Shown: positions 28,598 through 37,730 of the stretch, piece by piece
How positions within the stretch are numbered: position 1 is the first letter of the stretch
Layout of the letters: each line of letters starts with the position of its first letter
Translations under genes and position numbers: made by a program
The notes under the pieces: generated by a model
Seen by the model: only the letters and a program-made list of their open reading frames with translations
Databases searched by the model: none
What the model was told of the DNA's origin: nothing
From: ZC4RG20 sp963782445
Lineage (GTDB): Bacteria > Pseudomonadota > Gammaproteobacteria > Steroidobacterales > Rariloculaceae
DNA: 64,000 bases
Direction: 5' to 3'
Assembly: GCA_963782445.1 (NCBI GenBank)
Contig: CAWAJM010000001.1
Location: forward strand, 2,480,001 to 2,544,000

Positions 28598-28936
28598 TCA
28601 ATCAGCCAGCATCAAAGGCTCGCGCAGCCGCAGAATCTGCTTCGCGTCGTCCGCGTCCACGATCTCGAACGCCTCGAGCCCGGCCGGACCGCGGGCCGCG
28701 TGAATCTGCTTCGGATGCCGGATCATGTGATCGGCGCCGTCGAGATCGATTTGCAGGAGGTCGTCCTTGGGATCGTAGGCGACGCCGAGTAAGCGCGTCC
28801 ATTCCGCCTCGACCTGATCGCCGAGCGACAGCGACGCCACCTCGACATGAGCCTGTTTGCCGACGAGCTGCTTCGAGACCCGATCGAAATAGTCCTTCCA
28901 TGCGGCCTTCTCGAGTCTCTCGGTCTTCACGGCCAT
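28598..28936 (-). CDS. DUF5335 family protein
   Basis: A 112-aa soluble protein beginning MAVKTERLEKAAWKDYFDRV, preceded by GGAGAGA 4 bp upstream. The layout (an N-terminal amphipathic helix with WKDYFD, then beta strands with LLGVAYDPKDDLLQIDLDG and a closing DHMIRHPKQI) is that of DUF5335. The role is unknown; relatives often sit near stress or lipid genes, which I cannot confirm here. The open frame continues upstream to 29107 only as a shadow. Confidence 0.8.
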   Translation of the reverse strand: MAVKTERLEKAAWKDYFDRVSKQLVGKQAHVEVASLSLGDQVEAEWTRLLGVAYDPKDDLLQIDLDGADHMIRHPKQIHAARGPAGLEAFEIVDADDAKQILRLREPLMLAD

Positions 28937-29066
28937 GGGTCTCTCCTCTACACGACAGCGCCGATGCGCCGGAATGCGCCGGGCCGGCCGCGCCGCCGCA
29001 GCGGCCGCGCCCGGCTCCCCTGCCGACGTGCAAGCGGCGGGCCAGCAGGCCACCCGGCCGGCCGCG

Positions 29067-30416
29067 TCAAGGCGCGTAGGAGATTCGATAGATGACGTTG
29101 GCGCCATCGTCGCTGACGAGCAGCGAGCCGTCCGCCGCCTCGGTGATGCTGGCGGGCCGGGCCCACGCCTTGCCGTCGGTCACGAATCCGACGAGAAAGT
29201 CCTGGTACTCGCCGGTCGGCACGCCGTCTTTCATGATGACGCGCACGACCTTGTGGCCCGTGCGGTTCTGGCGGTTCCAGGAACCGTGGAAGACGGCGAA
29301 ACCGTCGCCGACGTACTCGGCCGGGAACGCGGAGCGGCCCTGCCTAGCGGTATAAAACGCCAGGCCGACCGACGCCGAATGCGCCTGATACGGCACGTCG
29401 GGCGTGAGCGTCTTGCCGGCCAAATCCGGACGCTCGCCCTTGTGCCGCGGGTCCTCGTGGTCGCCCATGTAGTACCAGGGCCAGCCGTAGAATCCGCCCT
29501 CCCGAACCCGGGTCGAGTAGTCGGGCACGAGGTCGTCGCCGAGCAGGTCGCGCTCGTTGACGGTGCACCACAGATTGTCCGTGCCGGGCTGAAAGGTAAG
29601 CCCGACGCAGTTGCGAATGCCCGTCGCAAACGGCTTGCCCGGGGCCTTCGAGCCCACGTCGAACACGAGGACGTTGGCTCTGTTCGTCTCGTCGTCCCAG
29701 GCCGCGCCGACGCCGTGCCCGGCCTCCCAGGCCTCGATCTGAGCGGGCGTCTTTTTCGGCATCTGCTCGGCCACGTTCGAGCCCGAACCGACCGCGACGA
29801 ACATGCGCTTGCCGTCGGGCGAAAACGCGAGGTTGCGCGTGAAGTGGCCGCCGCCGGCCTTCGGCGCGAGCTGCGGCACGACGACCTCGGCAGGCCCGCG
29901 CGCCCGCGTGTCCCCGGCACCATACGGAAACCGCAAGACGCGATCGTTCTCGGCGACATACAGCCACTGCGGGTGATCGCCGGCCGGATAGAACTGCATG
30001 CCGAAGGGCAGCTTCAGGCCCTCGGCGAACACCTCGGCGCCGACGACGCCCGCGCCGTCGGCCGTCGGCCGCAGAACCTTGATGCGGCCGGCCTGCGTCT
30101 CGGCGACGAAAATGTCGCCGTTCGGTGCGATGCGCATGATTCGCGGACCCTGCACGGCCCGCGTGAAGACGTTGACCTCGAAGCCGGGCGGGAGCCGAAG
30201 CTGCGCGTCGGCCGGCTTAGCGACGACGCGCGGAAAATCCCGGCCGATGGGCGTCGCGAACGGCGGCGGCAGCTTGGCAACGTCGATGCGGTGCATGCGC
30301 CCGGGAAAGTCGTTCTTCCAGTCGTCGGCCGGATCGGCGCCGGCGCGGGACGAGAGCAAAGCGGACGCGCCAATCGCGAGCAGGAGCGCGGCGCCTGCGT
30401 GAGGTCGAATCAGCAT
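29067..30416 (-). CDS. Exported sorbosone-dehydrogenase-like quinoprotein
   Basis: A 449-aa exported six-bladed beta-propeller protein of the L-sorbosone/soluble glucose dehydrogenase group. The signal peptide ends at SSRAGADP (about residue 27). Family blocks are LPPGFEVNVFTRAVQGPRIM, PNGDIFVAETQAGRIKVLR, LPFGMQFYPAG, HFTRNLAFSPDGKRMFVAVG and the closing GDGFAVFHGSWNRQNRTGHK. AGGAGG lies 5 bp ahead of the ATG. The acceptor and substrate are unknown. It could oxidise an aldose or aldehyde in the periplasm if PQQ is available. Confidence 0.88.
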   Translation of the reverse strand: MLIRPHAGAALLLAIGASALLSSRAGADPADDWKNDFPGRMHRIDVAKLPPPFATPIGRDFPRVVAKPADAQLRLPPGFEVNVFTRAVQGPRIMRIAPNGDIFVAETQAGRIKVLRPTADGAGVVGAEVFAEGLKLPFGMQFYPAGDHPQWLYVAENDRVLRFPYGAGDTRARGPAEVVVPQLAPKAGGGHFTRNLAFSPDGKRMFVAVGSGSNVAEQMPKKTPAQIEAWEAGHGVGAAWDDETNRANVLVFDVGSKAPGKPFATGIRNCVGLTFQPGTDNLWCTVNERDLLGDDLVPDYSTRVREGGFYGWPWYYMGDHEDPRHKGERPDLAGKTLTPDVPYQAHSASVGLAFYTARQGRSAFPAEYVGDGFAVFHGSWNRQNRTGHKVVRVIMKDGVPTGEYQDFLVGFVTDGKAWARPASITEAADGSLLVSDDGANVIYRISYAP

Positions 30417-30581
30417 CGGTACCTCCTATCGAACCCGACGGTTCGGACGTTCGTTGGGCCGATTGTGGCACATTAGAGGACGGAAAATCCCACGCTGCCG
30501 AGGGCGGCACGCGAACCGCGGAGCGGCGGCGCGGCAGCCGCCGCGCGCCCGGGCCGCCGCAGAGGTAAGGCGCAACGAAAA

Positions 30582-30611
30582 CGGCCGCGCGGAATCGCTT
30601 CCGCGCGGCCG
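30582..30611 (-). terminator. Rho-independent terminator of the DUF6152 gene
   Basis: A perfect 13-bp stem (arms 30582-30594 and 30599-30611, built on CGGCCGCGCGGAA) with a TCGC loop. On the minus strand it starts 22 bp after the DUF6152 stop and is followed by GTTTTCG, a short U-run. The mirror orientation lacks T residues. Confidence 0.75.
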
Positions 30612-30633
30612 CGACGCTCGCAGGTCCCCAGAC

Positions 30634-31788
30634 TTAACGGGGCCGGCCGCCCCCGAACTCGTAGGTCAGCTCTTTGCACGGGTGCCGCTCGAACGGCGTC
30701 TCGGAGAGATAGACCGTATCCGAGCCCGTGTAGGGCTTGGCCAGATAGACCGGGTCCTCGGCCGTATACGTCCGCGTGATGGACCCGTCCTTCGGATTCA
30801 GCGTGAAACGCTCGACGACGTGCAGCTTGTCGCTGTTGCGCGTCGGCGGCACGAGCACGCCGGGCTCGAAGCCGACGGTGTCGACCACGAGCGTATTGCC
30901 TTCCCAGTGACCGATCGAATGCCCCGCATAGGTCGGCTTCAGGTCCGACGGATGCTGGTCCATGTCCATATGGACGCGGCGCGTGAAGCTGTAGAGACCG
31001 TAGTCGATGTCGACGACGCGCTCGCCGTCGGCCGTCGTATGCTGAGTGATGCGATTGACCGGCCAATCGAACGTCCAATCGAAGATGACGCTCGTCGGCT
31101 TGCAGGCCAGCCGCGGGTTGTCCTTGGGCGACCACATCTTGAATGCCTTCGCGGCGGCCTTACCGGCCTCCGTATAGACGGGCCGCTCGGGCCGCGGATA
31201 CTGGGCGCGGATCTGCTCGAGCGTGATCTTACCGGTGCGATACGCCTCGATGAGGTGCTTCGGCACGAGCGCGCCATTGCCGCCGCTCGGCGGCACGGTC
31301 AGCACGTCTTCCTCGACGGCCCAGTCGCCCGAAATGTTTGGCGCGCCGGAGGCCAGCGTCGCGGGACGATTCGCCGTATCCACCTTCTGGGCGTGCGAAA
31401 ACTGCTCGTTGCGATCGATCTTCGTGCTGCCGCCGAGGTTGATGCTCTCGAGATAGCACGAATGCGGATCCTGACGATGCGGGTGACCCTGCACGTTCAC
31501 GTGCGTGCCGGGCACGAATAGGCCCACGTTCCAGCCGGAGCGCTTGATCAGCGTGGCGGCGCGCATTTCGCAGCGCATCGAGAACTTCGTCCCGTCGGGC
31601 TTGATCGTGTCGAAGTACAGATAGGAGTGCGGATTCACGAGCTCGAAACGCGTGAGCGTTCCTGAATACTCCGTGACCTTGTCCATTTGAAACTGGCCGA
31701 ACCCGTGATGCGCCTGCGCCGCGCCCGCGAAAGCCAACGTGATCGCTGCAGCGACGGCAGACCGCCGAATGAGTTCTCTCGAGCTCAC
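30634..31788 (-). CDS. Secreted DUF6152 family protein
   Basis: A 384-aa exported protein starting at GTG 31788, with AAGGGGG 6 bp upstream. The signal peptide ends AGAAQA, and the mature start HHGFGQFQMDKVTEYSGTLT is the DUF6152 hallmark (H-H-F followed by a small beta-barrel domain with NPHSYLYFD). The C-terminal two thirds contain paired blocks, SIGHWEGNTLVVDTVGFEPG and LHVVERFTLNPKDGSITRTY, seen in many proteins of this kind. The function is not established. The gene has its own terminator and looks monocistronic. Confidence 0.82.
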   Translation of the reverse strand: MSSRELIRRSAVAAAITLAFAGAAQAHHGFGQFQMDKVTEYSGTLTRFELVNPHSYLYFDTIKPDGTKFSMRCEMRAATLIKRSGWNVGLFVPGTHVNVQGHPHRQDPHSCYLESINLGGSTKIDRNEQFSHAQKVDTANRPATLASGAPNISGDWAVEEDVLTVPPSGGNGALVPKHLIEAYRTGKITLEQIRAQYPRPERPVYTEAGKAAAKAFKMWSPKDNPRLACKPTSVIFDWTFDWPVNRITQHTTADGERVVDIDYGLYSFTRRVHMDMDQHPSDLKPTYAGHSIGHWEGNTLVVDTVGFEPGVLVPPTRNSDKLHVVERFTLNPKDGSITRTYTAEDPVYLAKPYTGSDTVYLSETPFERHPCKELTYEFGGGRPR

Positions 31789-32088
31789 AATAACCCCCTT
31801 AAAAATTCGCCTCTGTGTGACAAGCCGCGAACCCAGCCGACGAGGCGCCAGGTGCGCAGCCGAGGTAGATTCTTGGCGGCGGCCGGGTCGGCCGCTCGTA
31901 TACCCGCGCAGCCTACCCTACTCCCGCCCGTTCCGCGACTGGATCGGGGCCTTCGCGGCCCCCGCCGACGCTTCAGAAATGTGAAGATCGCGAGCCGCCC
32001 CGAGGCCGCGCCGCGCCCGGCATGCTTTATGCTGGTGCCGGACGCGGGCCGCGGACGGGCCCGCGGTTACGCACCGAGGAACGATGTC
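31789..32088. other. Intergenic region between divergent genes
   Basis: 300 bp separating the DUF6152 gene from the ferredoxin-MBL gene. It contains the ribosome sites of both. Apart from a GC-rich inverted stretch near 32044-32070 I see no ORF, RNA or convincing promoter. Confidence 0.5.
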
Positions 32089-32958
32089 ATGGCCGACGAA
32101 CGCAAGCGCCTTCCCGGCAACGCGGAGGGGTTGTTCTACGTCGATTCGACGTGCATCGATTGCGGCGTGAGCCGTCACTATGCGCCGGACGTGTTCGGCG
32201 ACGACGGCCGCCATGCGTTCGTCATCCGCCAACCGCACTCGCCGGCCGAACGTCTCAAGGTCGAGATGGCATTGCTCGCCTGCCCCGTGGCCTCGATCGG
32301 AACGGCGGCGCCCGTCGACCTTACGGCGGCCCGCGAGGCGTTCCCGCACGAGCTCGCACCGAACGTCTTCGTCAATGGCTACAACTCGCGCAAGTCCTTC
32401 GGCGCACACAGCTACTTCATTCGCGCCGGGGGCGGCAATTGGCTCGTGGACTCACCGCGGTATACGCGTCACCTCGTGGACCGCTTCGAGCGCGCTGGCG
32501 GGCTGCGCTGGATCTTCCTGACGCATCGCGACGACGTCGCCGACGCGGCGCGCTTCGCGCAGCATTTCCGAGCCGAGCGCATCATCCACGAGCGCGACCT
32601 CTGCGCGCAGCCGGATGCCGAGATCGTCGTGCACGGCGAGGGTCTGCGCCTCGACGATGCCGAGGTCATCGCGACTCCCGGGCACACCGAAGGCCACGCC
32701 GTGCTCCTATGGCGCGGACAGTATTTGTTCACGGGCGACCACTTTGCATGGGTGCAGAGCGAGGGCCGGTTCCGTTCGTTTCCAAGCGTGTGCTGGTACT
32801 CCTGGGAAGCCCAAACCGAATCCGTTCGCAAGCTCTCGGCTTGGCGGGACGTCCGCTGGATCTTTCCCGGCCACGGCATGTGGCATCCGGTGGACCCCGG
32901 CCGGTTCCCGCAGGTCATCGCGGAGGCGGCAGACTGGATGGCGGGCCAGGAGGCGTAG
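32089..32958 (+). CDS. Ferredoxin-MBL-fold hydrolase fusion
   Basis: A 289-aa two-domain protein. Residues 1-75 are ferredoxin-like with DSTCIDCGVSRHYAP and ALLACPVASIG; three Cys are visible where a 4Fe-4S domain would have four, so cluster binding is uncertain. Residues 90-289 are a metallo-beta-lactamase fold in which the HxHxDH motif reads LTHRDDVADA. It also has PGHTEGHAVLLW, FTGDHFAW and FPGHGMWHP. This architecture is known in bacteria and plant plastids as an MBL protein with an N-terminal ferredoxin domain. Start ATG 32089 has GAGGA 9 bp upstream. Confidence 0.85.
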   Translation: MADERKRLPGNAEGLFYVDSTCIDCGVSRHYAPDVFGDDGRHAFVIRQPHSPAERLKVEMALLACPVASIGTAAPVDLTAAREAFPHELAPNVFVNGYNSRKSFGAHSYFIRAGGGNWLVDSPRYTRHLVDRFERAGGLRWIFLTHRDDVADAARFAQHFRAERIIHERDLCAQPDAEIVVHGEGLRLDDAEVIATPGHTEGHAVLLWRGQYLFTGDHFAWVQSEGRFRSFPSVCWYSWEAQTESVRKLSAWRDVRWIFPGHGMWHPVDPGRFPQVIAEAADWMAGQEA

Positions 32959-32995
32959 CGACGACCGCGGCGCCGCCGGACGCAGGCCGGCCGAG

Positions 32996-35539
32996 TTAAG
33001 CCTCGGCGACCGCTTCGAAACCCGCGCGGCGCGCGAGCAGCTCTGCGAAGGCGTCGGGATGACAGGGCTTGCTGAAGTGGAAACCCTGCATGTGATCGCA
33101 ACCGCTTTCGCGGAGAAACGCGCACTGCGGAGCCGTCTCGACGCCTTCGGCCACGATCTTGACGCCGAGCGTCTTGCCGAGCGAGATCACGGCCTCGGTA
33201 ATCGCCGTGTCCTCGACGCTGCCCGGGATGTCGCGGATGAACGAACGGTCGATCTTGAGCGTGTCGATGGGAAAGCGCTTGAGCTGCGAAAGCGAAGAGT
33301 AGCCGGTGCCGAAATCGTCGATCGCGAGCCTGACGCCGAGACGCTTGATGCCGGCGATGCGCTCGGCCACCTGATCGAGATCGTGCATGATCACGCCCTC
33401 GGTGATCTCGAGCTCGAGAAAACCCGGGGCCATCCCGGTCTGCTCGAGGACTTCGGCGATATCGCAGAGCAGATTGGGGTCCTTGAATTGCCGCGGCGAG
33501 AGGTTGACCGACATGACCACGGCGGGCAGGCCTTGACGCTGCCATGCGACATTCTGCTCGCAGGCGGTGCGCAGCACCCACTTACCGATCGGCACGATGA
33601 GCCCCGTGTCTTCGGCAACGGGAATGAACTGCGCGGGGGATACGGTACCGAGCTGGGGATTCCACCAGCGCAGCAGGGCCTCCGTGCCGACGATCCGGCC
33701 GGTCGCGAGGCACACTTGGGGCTGGTACTTCACCGAGAACTCCGTCTGCTCCAGCGCACGGCCGAGCTGGGCCTCGAGGATCAGCCGCTCGACGGACATC
33801 GGGCTCGTCTCGGGCGAGTAGAACTGGTAGTTGTTCTTGCCTTCTTCCTTCGCGAGATACATGGCGACGTCCGCGTGCTTCATGAGAGACAGGGCATCCA
33901 CGGCGTCGTCGGGAAACCGCGCGATGCCGATGCTGGCCGTGACGCGGCACTCCTGCTCCATGATGGTCACGGGCTCGATGACCGCCGCGAGGACCTTTGC
34001 GGCGACGTCGGCCGCCGCCGGGGCACCGCAGTCCTTGAGCAGCACGACGAACTCGTCGCCGCCGAGCCGCGCCACCATGTCGGACATTCTGACGCAGCGG
34101 CTCAGCCGCGCCGACATCTCGCGGAGCAGCTGGTCGCCCGCCTCGTGGCCCAACGAATCGTTGATCACCTTGAAGCGGTCGAGATCGATGAACAGCACGG
34201 CACACTGGCCGTCTCGACGGCGCGTCGTCTCGATCGTGTGATTCAACAGTTCGCCGAAGGTCGCGCGGTTCGGCAGGCCGGTCATGTCGTCGTGCGTCGC
34301 GAGATATCTGATGCGAGCCTCGGCGATCTTGCGCTCGGAGATGTCCTCGACAATCGAAATGTCGTAGAGCGGAGCGCCTTCGGCGTTACGTTTGAGCGTG
34401 CTCTTGATGCGGACCCAGATCGTCTCGCCGTCCCGCCGGACGTAGCGTTTCTCGGTCGTCAGGGAATCGATCTCATTGGCATGCAGCCGCGTCCTGTCCT
34501 CGGTCGTCACGTCAACGTCCTCGGGGTGAGAAACATCCCTAATCGTCAGGCCCAGAAGCTCGTCCATCCCGTAACCGAGCATGTCGCAGAGCTGCTTGTT
34601 GGCCCACATGAACCGGCCTTCGAGGTCCACGTGGGCGATACCGATCGCGGCGAGCTCCACCGTGCTCGAGTAGCGCTCCTCGCTGTCGCGCAGCTGAGTC
34701 TCGAGCTCCCAGCGTTCCGTCACGTCGCGGATCGTGCCGATCACCGAACGCGGCCGCCCGCACTCGTCCCCGCGAATCTCGATGCGCAGCTCGACGACCT
34801 TGCGGCGGCCCCCGCCGAGCACCAGGCGAATCCTCACCGGCTCCAGGCGGACATTGCCGACGTTGACGTTGCGCGTGCCCTGGATCAGCATCTCGCGATC
34901 GTCGGGGTGGACCCTGCAGATGAAGTTGTCGAACGAGGCCTCGTGCACCTCGGGGTCGAGATCGAGGATGCGGAACAGCTCGTCGGACCACCAGTTCGCA
35001 TTCGTGGCGAGGTCCCATTCCCAGTTGCCGATCTTGGCCAGCCGCTGGGCTTCCTTGTAGCGTGACTCGCTGAGCCGCAGGGCCGTCTCGATGGCCTTGC
35101 GCTCGGTGATGTCCTGCAGCGTCCCCGATACGCGTACGGGCCGCCCGTCGGCGCCGAGCGTGACCTCGCCCTGAATGTGGACAATCTTCTCGGTGCCGTC
35201 CCGGAGGCGCAAGCGGATGTCTATGCCGGGCCGGCCCGTGTTGGCCATGACCTTCTCGACGGACTCCTCGAGACGCCGGCGGTCCTCCGGATGCGTCATC
35301 TCGCGAAACAGCCCGTACGAGGGTGCCTCGGCCGCGGGATCGACGCCGAAGATGCGGTACAGCTCGGCCGACCACCAGTTGCGGTCGCGGACGAGGTCCC
35401 ATTCCCAATTCCCGATCTTGGCGATGCGCTGTGCTTCGTTGAGGCGGGCCTCGCTGCGGGCGATCTGCTCCTCGGCGCCCACCGGCTCCCCCGAGATGTC
35501 TCCAGTGGATATTCGGCCGGACTGTGGGAGAACGATCAT
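32996..35539 (-). CDS. PAS-GGDEF-EAL cyclic-di-GMP turnover protein
   Basis: An 847-aa soluble signalling protein with three PAS domains (about residues 25-150, 150-280 and 280-410), the first two sharing the repeat AKIGNWEWDL. A GGDEF domain (LGGDEF at 492-497) and an EAL domain (EAL at 620-622 in GTEALLRWW) follow. Both catalytic signatures are intact, including the EAL metal segment AIDDFGTGYSSLSQL, so it could both make and degrade c-di-GMP. No membrane helix is present; PAS ligands are unknown. I start it at ATG 35539 because residues before that (open to 35665) show no domain. Neighbouring MinCDE gives no hint of its output. Confidence 0.92.
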   Translation of the reverse strand: MIVLPQSGRISTGDISGEPVGAEEQIARSEARLNEAQRIAKIGNWEWDLVRDRNWWSAELYRIFGVDPAAEAPSYGLFREMTHPEDRRRLEESVEKVMANTGRPGIDIRLRLRDGTEKIVHIQGEVTLGADGRPVRVSGTLQDITERKAIETALRLSESRYKEAQRLAKIGNWEWDLATNANWWSDELFRILDLDPEVHEASFDNFICRVHPDDREMLIQGTRNVNVGNVRLEPVRIRLVLGGGRRKVVELRIEIRGDECGRPRSVIGTIRDVTERWELETQLRDSEERYSSTVELAAIGIAHVDLEGRFMWANKQLCDMLGYGMDELLGLTIRDVSHPEDVDVTTEDRTRLHANEIDSLTTEKRYVRRDGETIWVRIKSTLKRNAEGAPLYDISIVEDISERKIAEARIRYLATHDDMTGLPNRATFGELLNHTIETTRRRDGQCAVLFIDLDRFKVINDSLGHEAGDQLLREMSARLSRCVRMSDMVARLGGDEFVVLLKDCGAPAAADVAAKVLAAVIEPVTIMEQECRVTASIGIARFPDDAVDALSLMKHADVAMYLAKEEGKNNYQFYSPETSPMSVERLILEAQLGRALEQTEFSVKYQPQVCLATGRIVGTEALLRWWNPQLGTVSPAQFIPVAEDTGLIVPIGKWVLRTACEQNVAWQRQGLPAVVMSVNLSPRQFKDPNLLCDIAEVLEQTGMAPGFLELEITEGVIMHDLDQVAERIAGIKRLGVRLAIDDFGTGYSSLSQLKRFPIDTLKIDRSFIRDIPGSVEDTAITEAVISLGKTLGVKIVAEGVETAPQCAFLRESGCDHMQGFHFSKPCHPDAFAELLARRAGFEAVAEA

Positions 35540-35871
35540 GGCTGCCGTAACGAAACGCGAGGTTCGCAAGGCTAGCAGCCGGGAAAGACCCGCGACTGTG
35601 AGGGGATGCAAGCGGAACGCGCGAAGGGCGTGATCGGGATCACGTTTCGAGCGGTCTGCACGCATACGGGGCAGCCGCCGCGCCGCGGCGTCCGCCGTCC
35701 GGCGGCGCGGAGCCCGCGACCGCGGCGCGGCGGACGGCCCGCGGTCCGGCGCACGGCCCGGGGTGCCGCCAACGAGGCCTGCATCCCCGGCTCGGTCCTA
35801 GTACACTTCGCAACTTCGTTATGTGCGATGGAGCACGCCCCTCGAGCGTGCGGCACCGAGGACCACCCCCG
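35540..35871. other. Divergent intergenic region upstream of minC
   Basis: 332 bp between the PAS-GGDEF-EAL gene and minC. It must hold both promoters. A possible minC -10 (TACACT near 35801) lacks a good -35. The plus strand has CCCGCGACTGTG near 35590, a fragment of the cobalamin-riboswitch consensus, but without the remaining elements. No ORF is supportable here. Confidence 0.4.
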
Positions 35872-36591
35872 ATGAGCAAGTCTGCTGAGGCGAGAGAAGA
35901 CGCCGCGCTCGAGATTCGATTCGGCCCCGTCGACTTGGCGCAGGTGCGCCTGCGCACGACGGATCCCGGCGCAATCCTCGACGACCTGACGGGACGGGTC
36001 GCCACGGCGCCGCGCTTCTTCGACCGCACGGCGGTCTCGCTGGACCTCTCGATGCTGCCCGAGGAGCCGGCGGCCGACGCCTTGAAAGCGGTCCTGGAGG
36101 CCGTGCGCCGTGCCGGCATGTTGCCCATGGGACTCGTTCAGGGCCCGGCCTTCGTCGACGCGCTGGCGCGCGCGCTCGAGCTGCCCGTGCTGCCGCCGCA
36201 ACGCCCGCGCGAGCGGCCCGCGGCGATCCAACCGGCACCGCGGCCCGCCGAGCCCGAGTCGCGCGCACTCATGCACCACCAGCCGATCCGTTCCGGGCAG
36301 CGCGTCTACGCGCGCAATCGCGACCTCGTCGTCACGGCGACGGTCGGCGCCGGCGCCGAGGTCATGGCGGACGGTTCGGTGCACGTCTACGGCGCCCTGC
36401 GAGGCCGCGCGATCGCGGGCCAAAACGGCGACGCCACGGCGCGCATGTTCTGCCAGGAGTTCCGCGCCGAGCTCGTCTCGATCGCGGGCGTGTTCCGCGT
36501 CTTCGAGACCTTGCCCGCCGAGCTGGCCGGTCACCCCGTGCAGGCGTGGCTGGACGGCGAGGACTTGCGCTTCGAGCGCATCGGCGCCTGA
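35872..36591 (+). CDS. minC: Septum site-determining protein MinC
   Basis: A 239-aa inhibitor of FtsZ assembly. The N-terminal FtsZ-binding domain (about 1-105) includes DDLTGRVATAPRFFDRTAV and GLVQGPAFVDAL. A Pro/Arg linker leads to the C-terminal beta-helix that binds MinD: RSGQRVYARNRDLVVTATVG, EVMADGSVHVYGALRGRAIA and ARMFCQEFRAELVSIAGVFR. First gene of minCDE; start ATG 35872 fits family length. With MinD it blocks division away from midcell. Confidence 0.95.
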   Translation: MSKSAEAREDAALEIRFGPVDLAQVRLRTTDPGAILDDLTGRVATAPRFFDRTAVSLDLSMLPEEPAADALKAVLEAVRRAGMLPMGLVQGPAFVDALARALELPVLPPQRPRERPAAIQPAPRPAEPESRALMHHQPIRSGQRVYARNRDLVVTATVGAGAEVMADGSVHVYGALRGRAIAGQNGDATARMFCQEFRAELVSIAGVFRVFETLPAELAGHPVQAWLDGEDLRFERIGA

Positions 36592-36625
36592 CCGCTCCGA
36601 ACACCATCTTTCAGGAGATCCTGCA

Positions 36626-37438
36626 TTGACCGAGATCATCGTCGTGACCTCAGGCAAGGGCGGCGTCGGCAAGACGACGACCTCCGCCAGCATCGCCTGT
36701 GGGCTTGCAAACCAGGGCAAACGCGTGGCCGTGCTCGACTTCGACATCGGCCTGCGCAACCTCGACCTGATCATGGGCTGCGAACGCCGCGTCGTCTACG
36801 ACTTCGTCAACGTAATCAACGAGGAGTGCACGCTCAAGCAAGCGCTGATCAAGGACAAGCGCATCGACACGCTGTTCGTCCTGGCCGCGTCCCAAACCCG
36901 GGACAAGGATGCGCTGACGAGCGAGGGCGTGCGGCGGGTCCTCGACGAGCTCATCGAGGACGGCTTCGACTACATCATCTGCGATTCGCCCGCGGGCATC
37001 GAGAAAGGCGCTCATCTAGCCATGTACTTCGCCGACCGCGCAATCGTCGTCGTGAATCCCGAGGTCTCGTCGGTGCGCGACTCGGACCGCATCCTGGGCC
37101 TGCTCGCGAGCAAGACGCACCGGGCCGAGAAGGGAGACGGCGCGGTCAAGGAGCACCTGCTCCTAACCCGATACAGCCCGCGGCGCGTCACGACGGGCGA
37201 AATGCTCAGCGTTGCGGACGTCCAGGAGATCCTCGGCATCGACATCCTCGGCGTGATTCCGGAATCCCAGGACGTGCTCTCGGCTTCGAACGCCGGGACG
37301 CCGATCATCCTGAACGACCAAAGCAACGTCTCAGGCGCCTATCGGGACGCGGTTTCGCGCCTCCTCGGCCAATCGGTGCCGCTACGCTTCATCGAAGAGC
37401 AGAAGAAGGGATTCTTCGCTCGCATGCTCGGGAGTTGA
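36626..37438 (+). CDS. minD: Septum site-determining ATPase MinD
   Basis: A 270-aa membrane-associated ATPase that carries MinC and oscillates under MinE. The deviant Walker A GKGGVGKTT is at residues 10-18, with DFDIGLRNLDLIMGCERR and the C-terminal amphipathic membrane helix FFARMLGS. The start is TTG 36626, fixed by AGGAG 8 bp upstream and by the family N-terminus TEIIVVTSGKGG. It follows minC by 34 bp. Confidence 0.97.
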   Translation: MTEIIVVTSGKGGVGKTTTSASIACGLANQGKRVAVLDFDIGLRNLDLIMGCERRVVYDFVNVINEECTLKQALIKDKRIDTLFVLAASQTRDKDALTSEGVRRVLDELIEDGFDYIICDSPAGIEKGAHLAMYFADRAIVVVNPEVSSVRDSDRILGLLASKTHRAEKGDGAVKEHLLLTRYSPRRVTTGEMLSVADVQEILGIDILGVIPESQDVLSASNAGTPIILNDQSNVSGAYRDAVSRLLGQSVPLRFIEEQKKGFFARMLGS

Positions 37439-37439
37439 C

Positions 37440-37706
37440 ATGGGCCTGCTCGCACTCTTCCAACGCAAACCCGCATCCGCGCAGATCGCGAAGGAACGCC
37501 TGCGCATCATCGTCTCGCAGGAACGCAGCGCCCGCGACGGGCCGGACTACTTGCCGCTGCTGCGCCGCGAGCTCCTCGAGGTCATTCGCAAATACGTGAA
37601 CGTCGATCCCGAAGCCGTCCAGATCAATCTGGAAAGCGAGGATGGGCACGACGTCCTGGAGCTCTCCGTCGCGCTGCCCGAGAAGCAGGAGAAGCAGCAG
37701 ACCTGA
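37440..37706 (+). CDS. minE: Cell division topological specificity factor MinE
   Basis: An 88-aa protein that stimulates MinD ATPase and confines MinC/MinD to the poles. The N-terminal MinD-contact segment (AKERLRIIVSQERSARDGPD) is followed by the topological domain (LPLLRRELLEVIRKYVNVD). It begins one base after the minD stop, the usual coupled arrangement. Confidence 0.96.
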   Translation: MGLLALFQRKPASAQIAKERLRIIVSQERSARDGPDYLPLLRRELLEVIRKYVNVDPEAVQINLESEDGHDVLELSVALPEKQEKQQT

Positions 37707-37730
37707 TCGGCGCTCGAGACCGCGGCGCGT

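Noticed and set aside
35575..35605. Cobalamin-riboswitch-like CCCGCGACTGTG on the plus strand
   Set aside because: Only one element of the consensus is present. The GGTG and other core parts are missing and no cobalamin gene follows.
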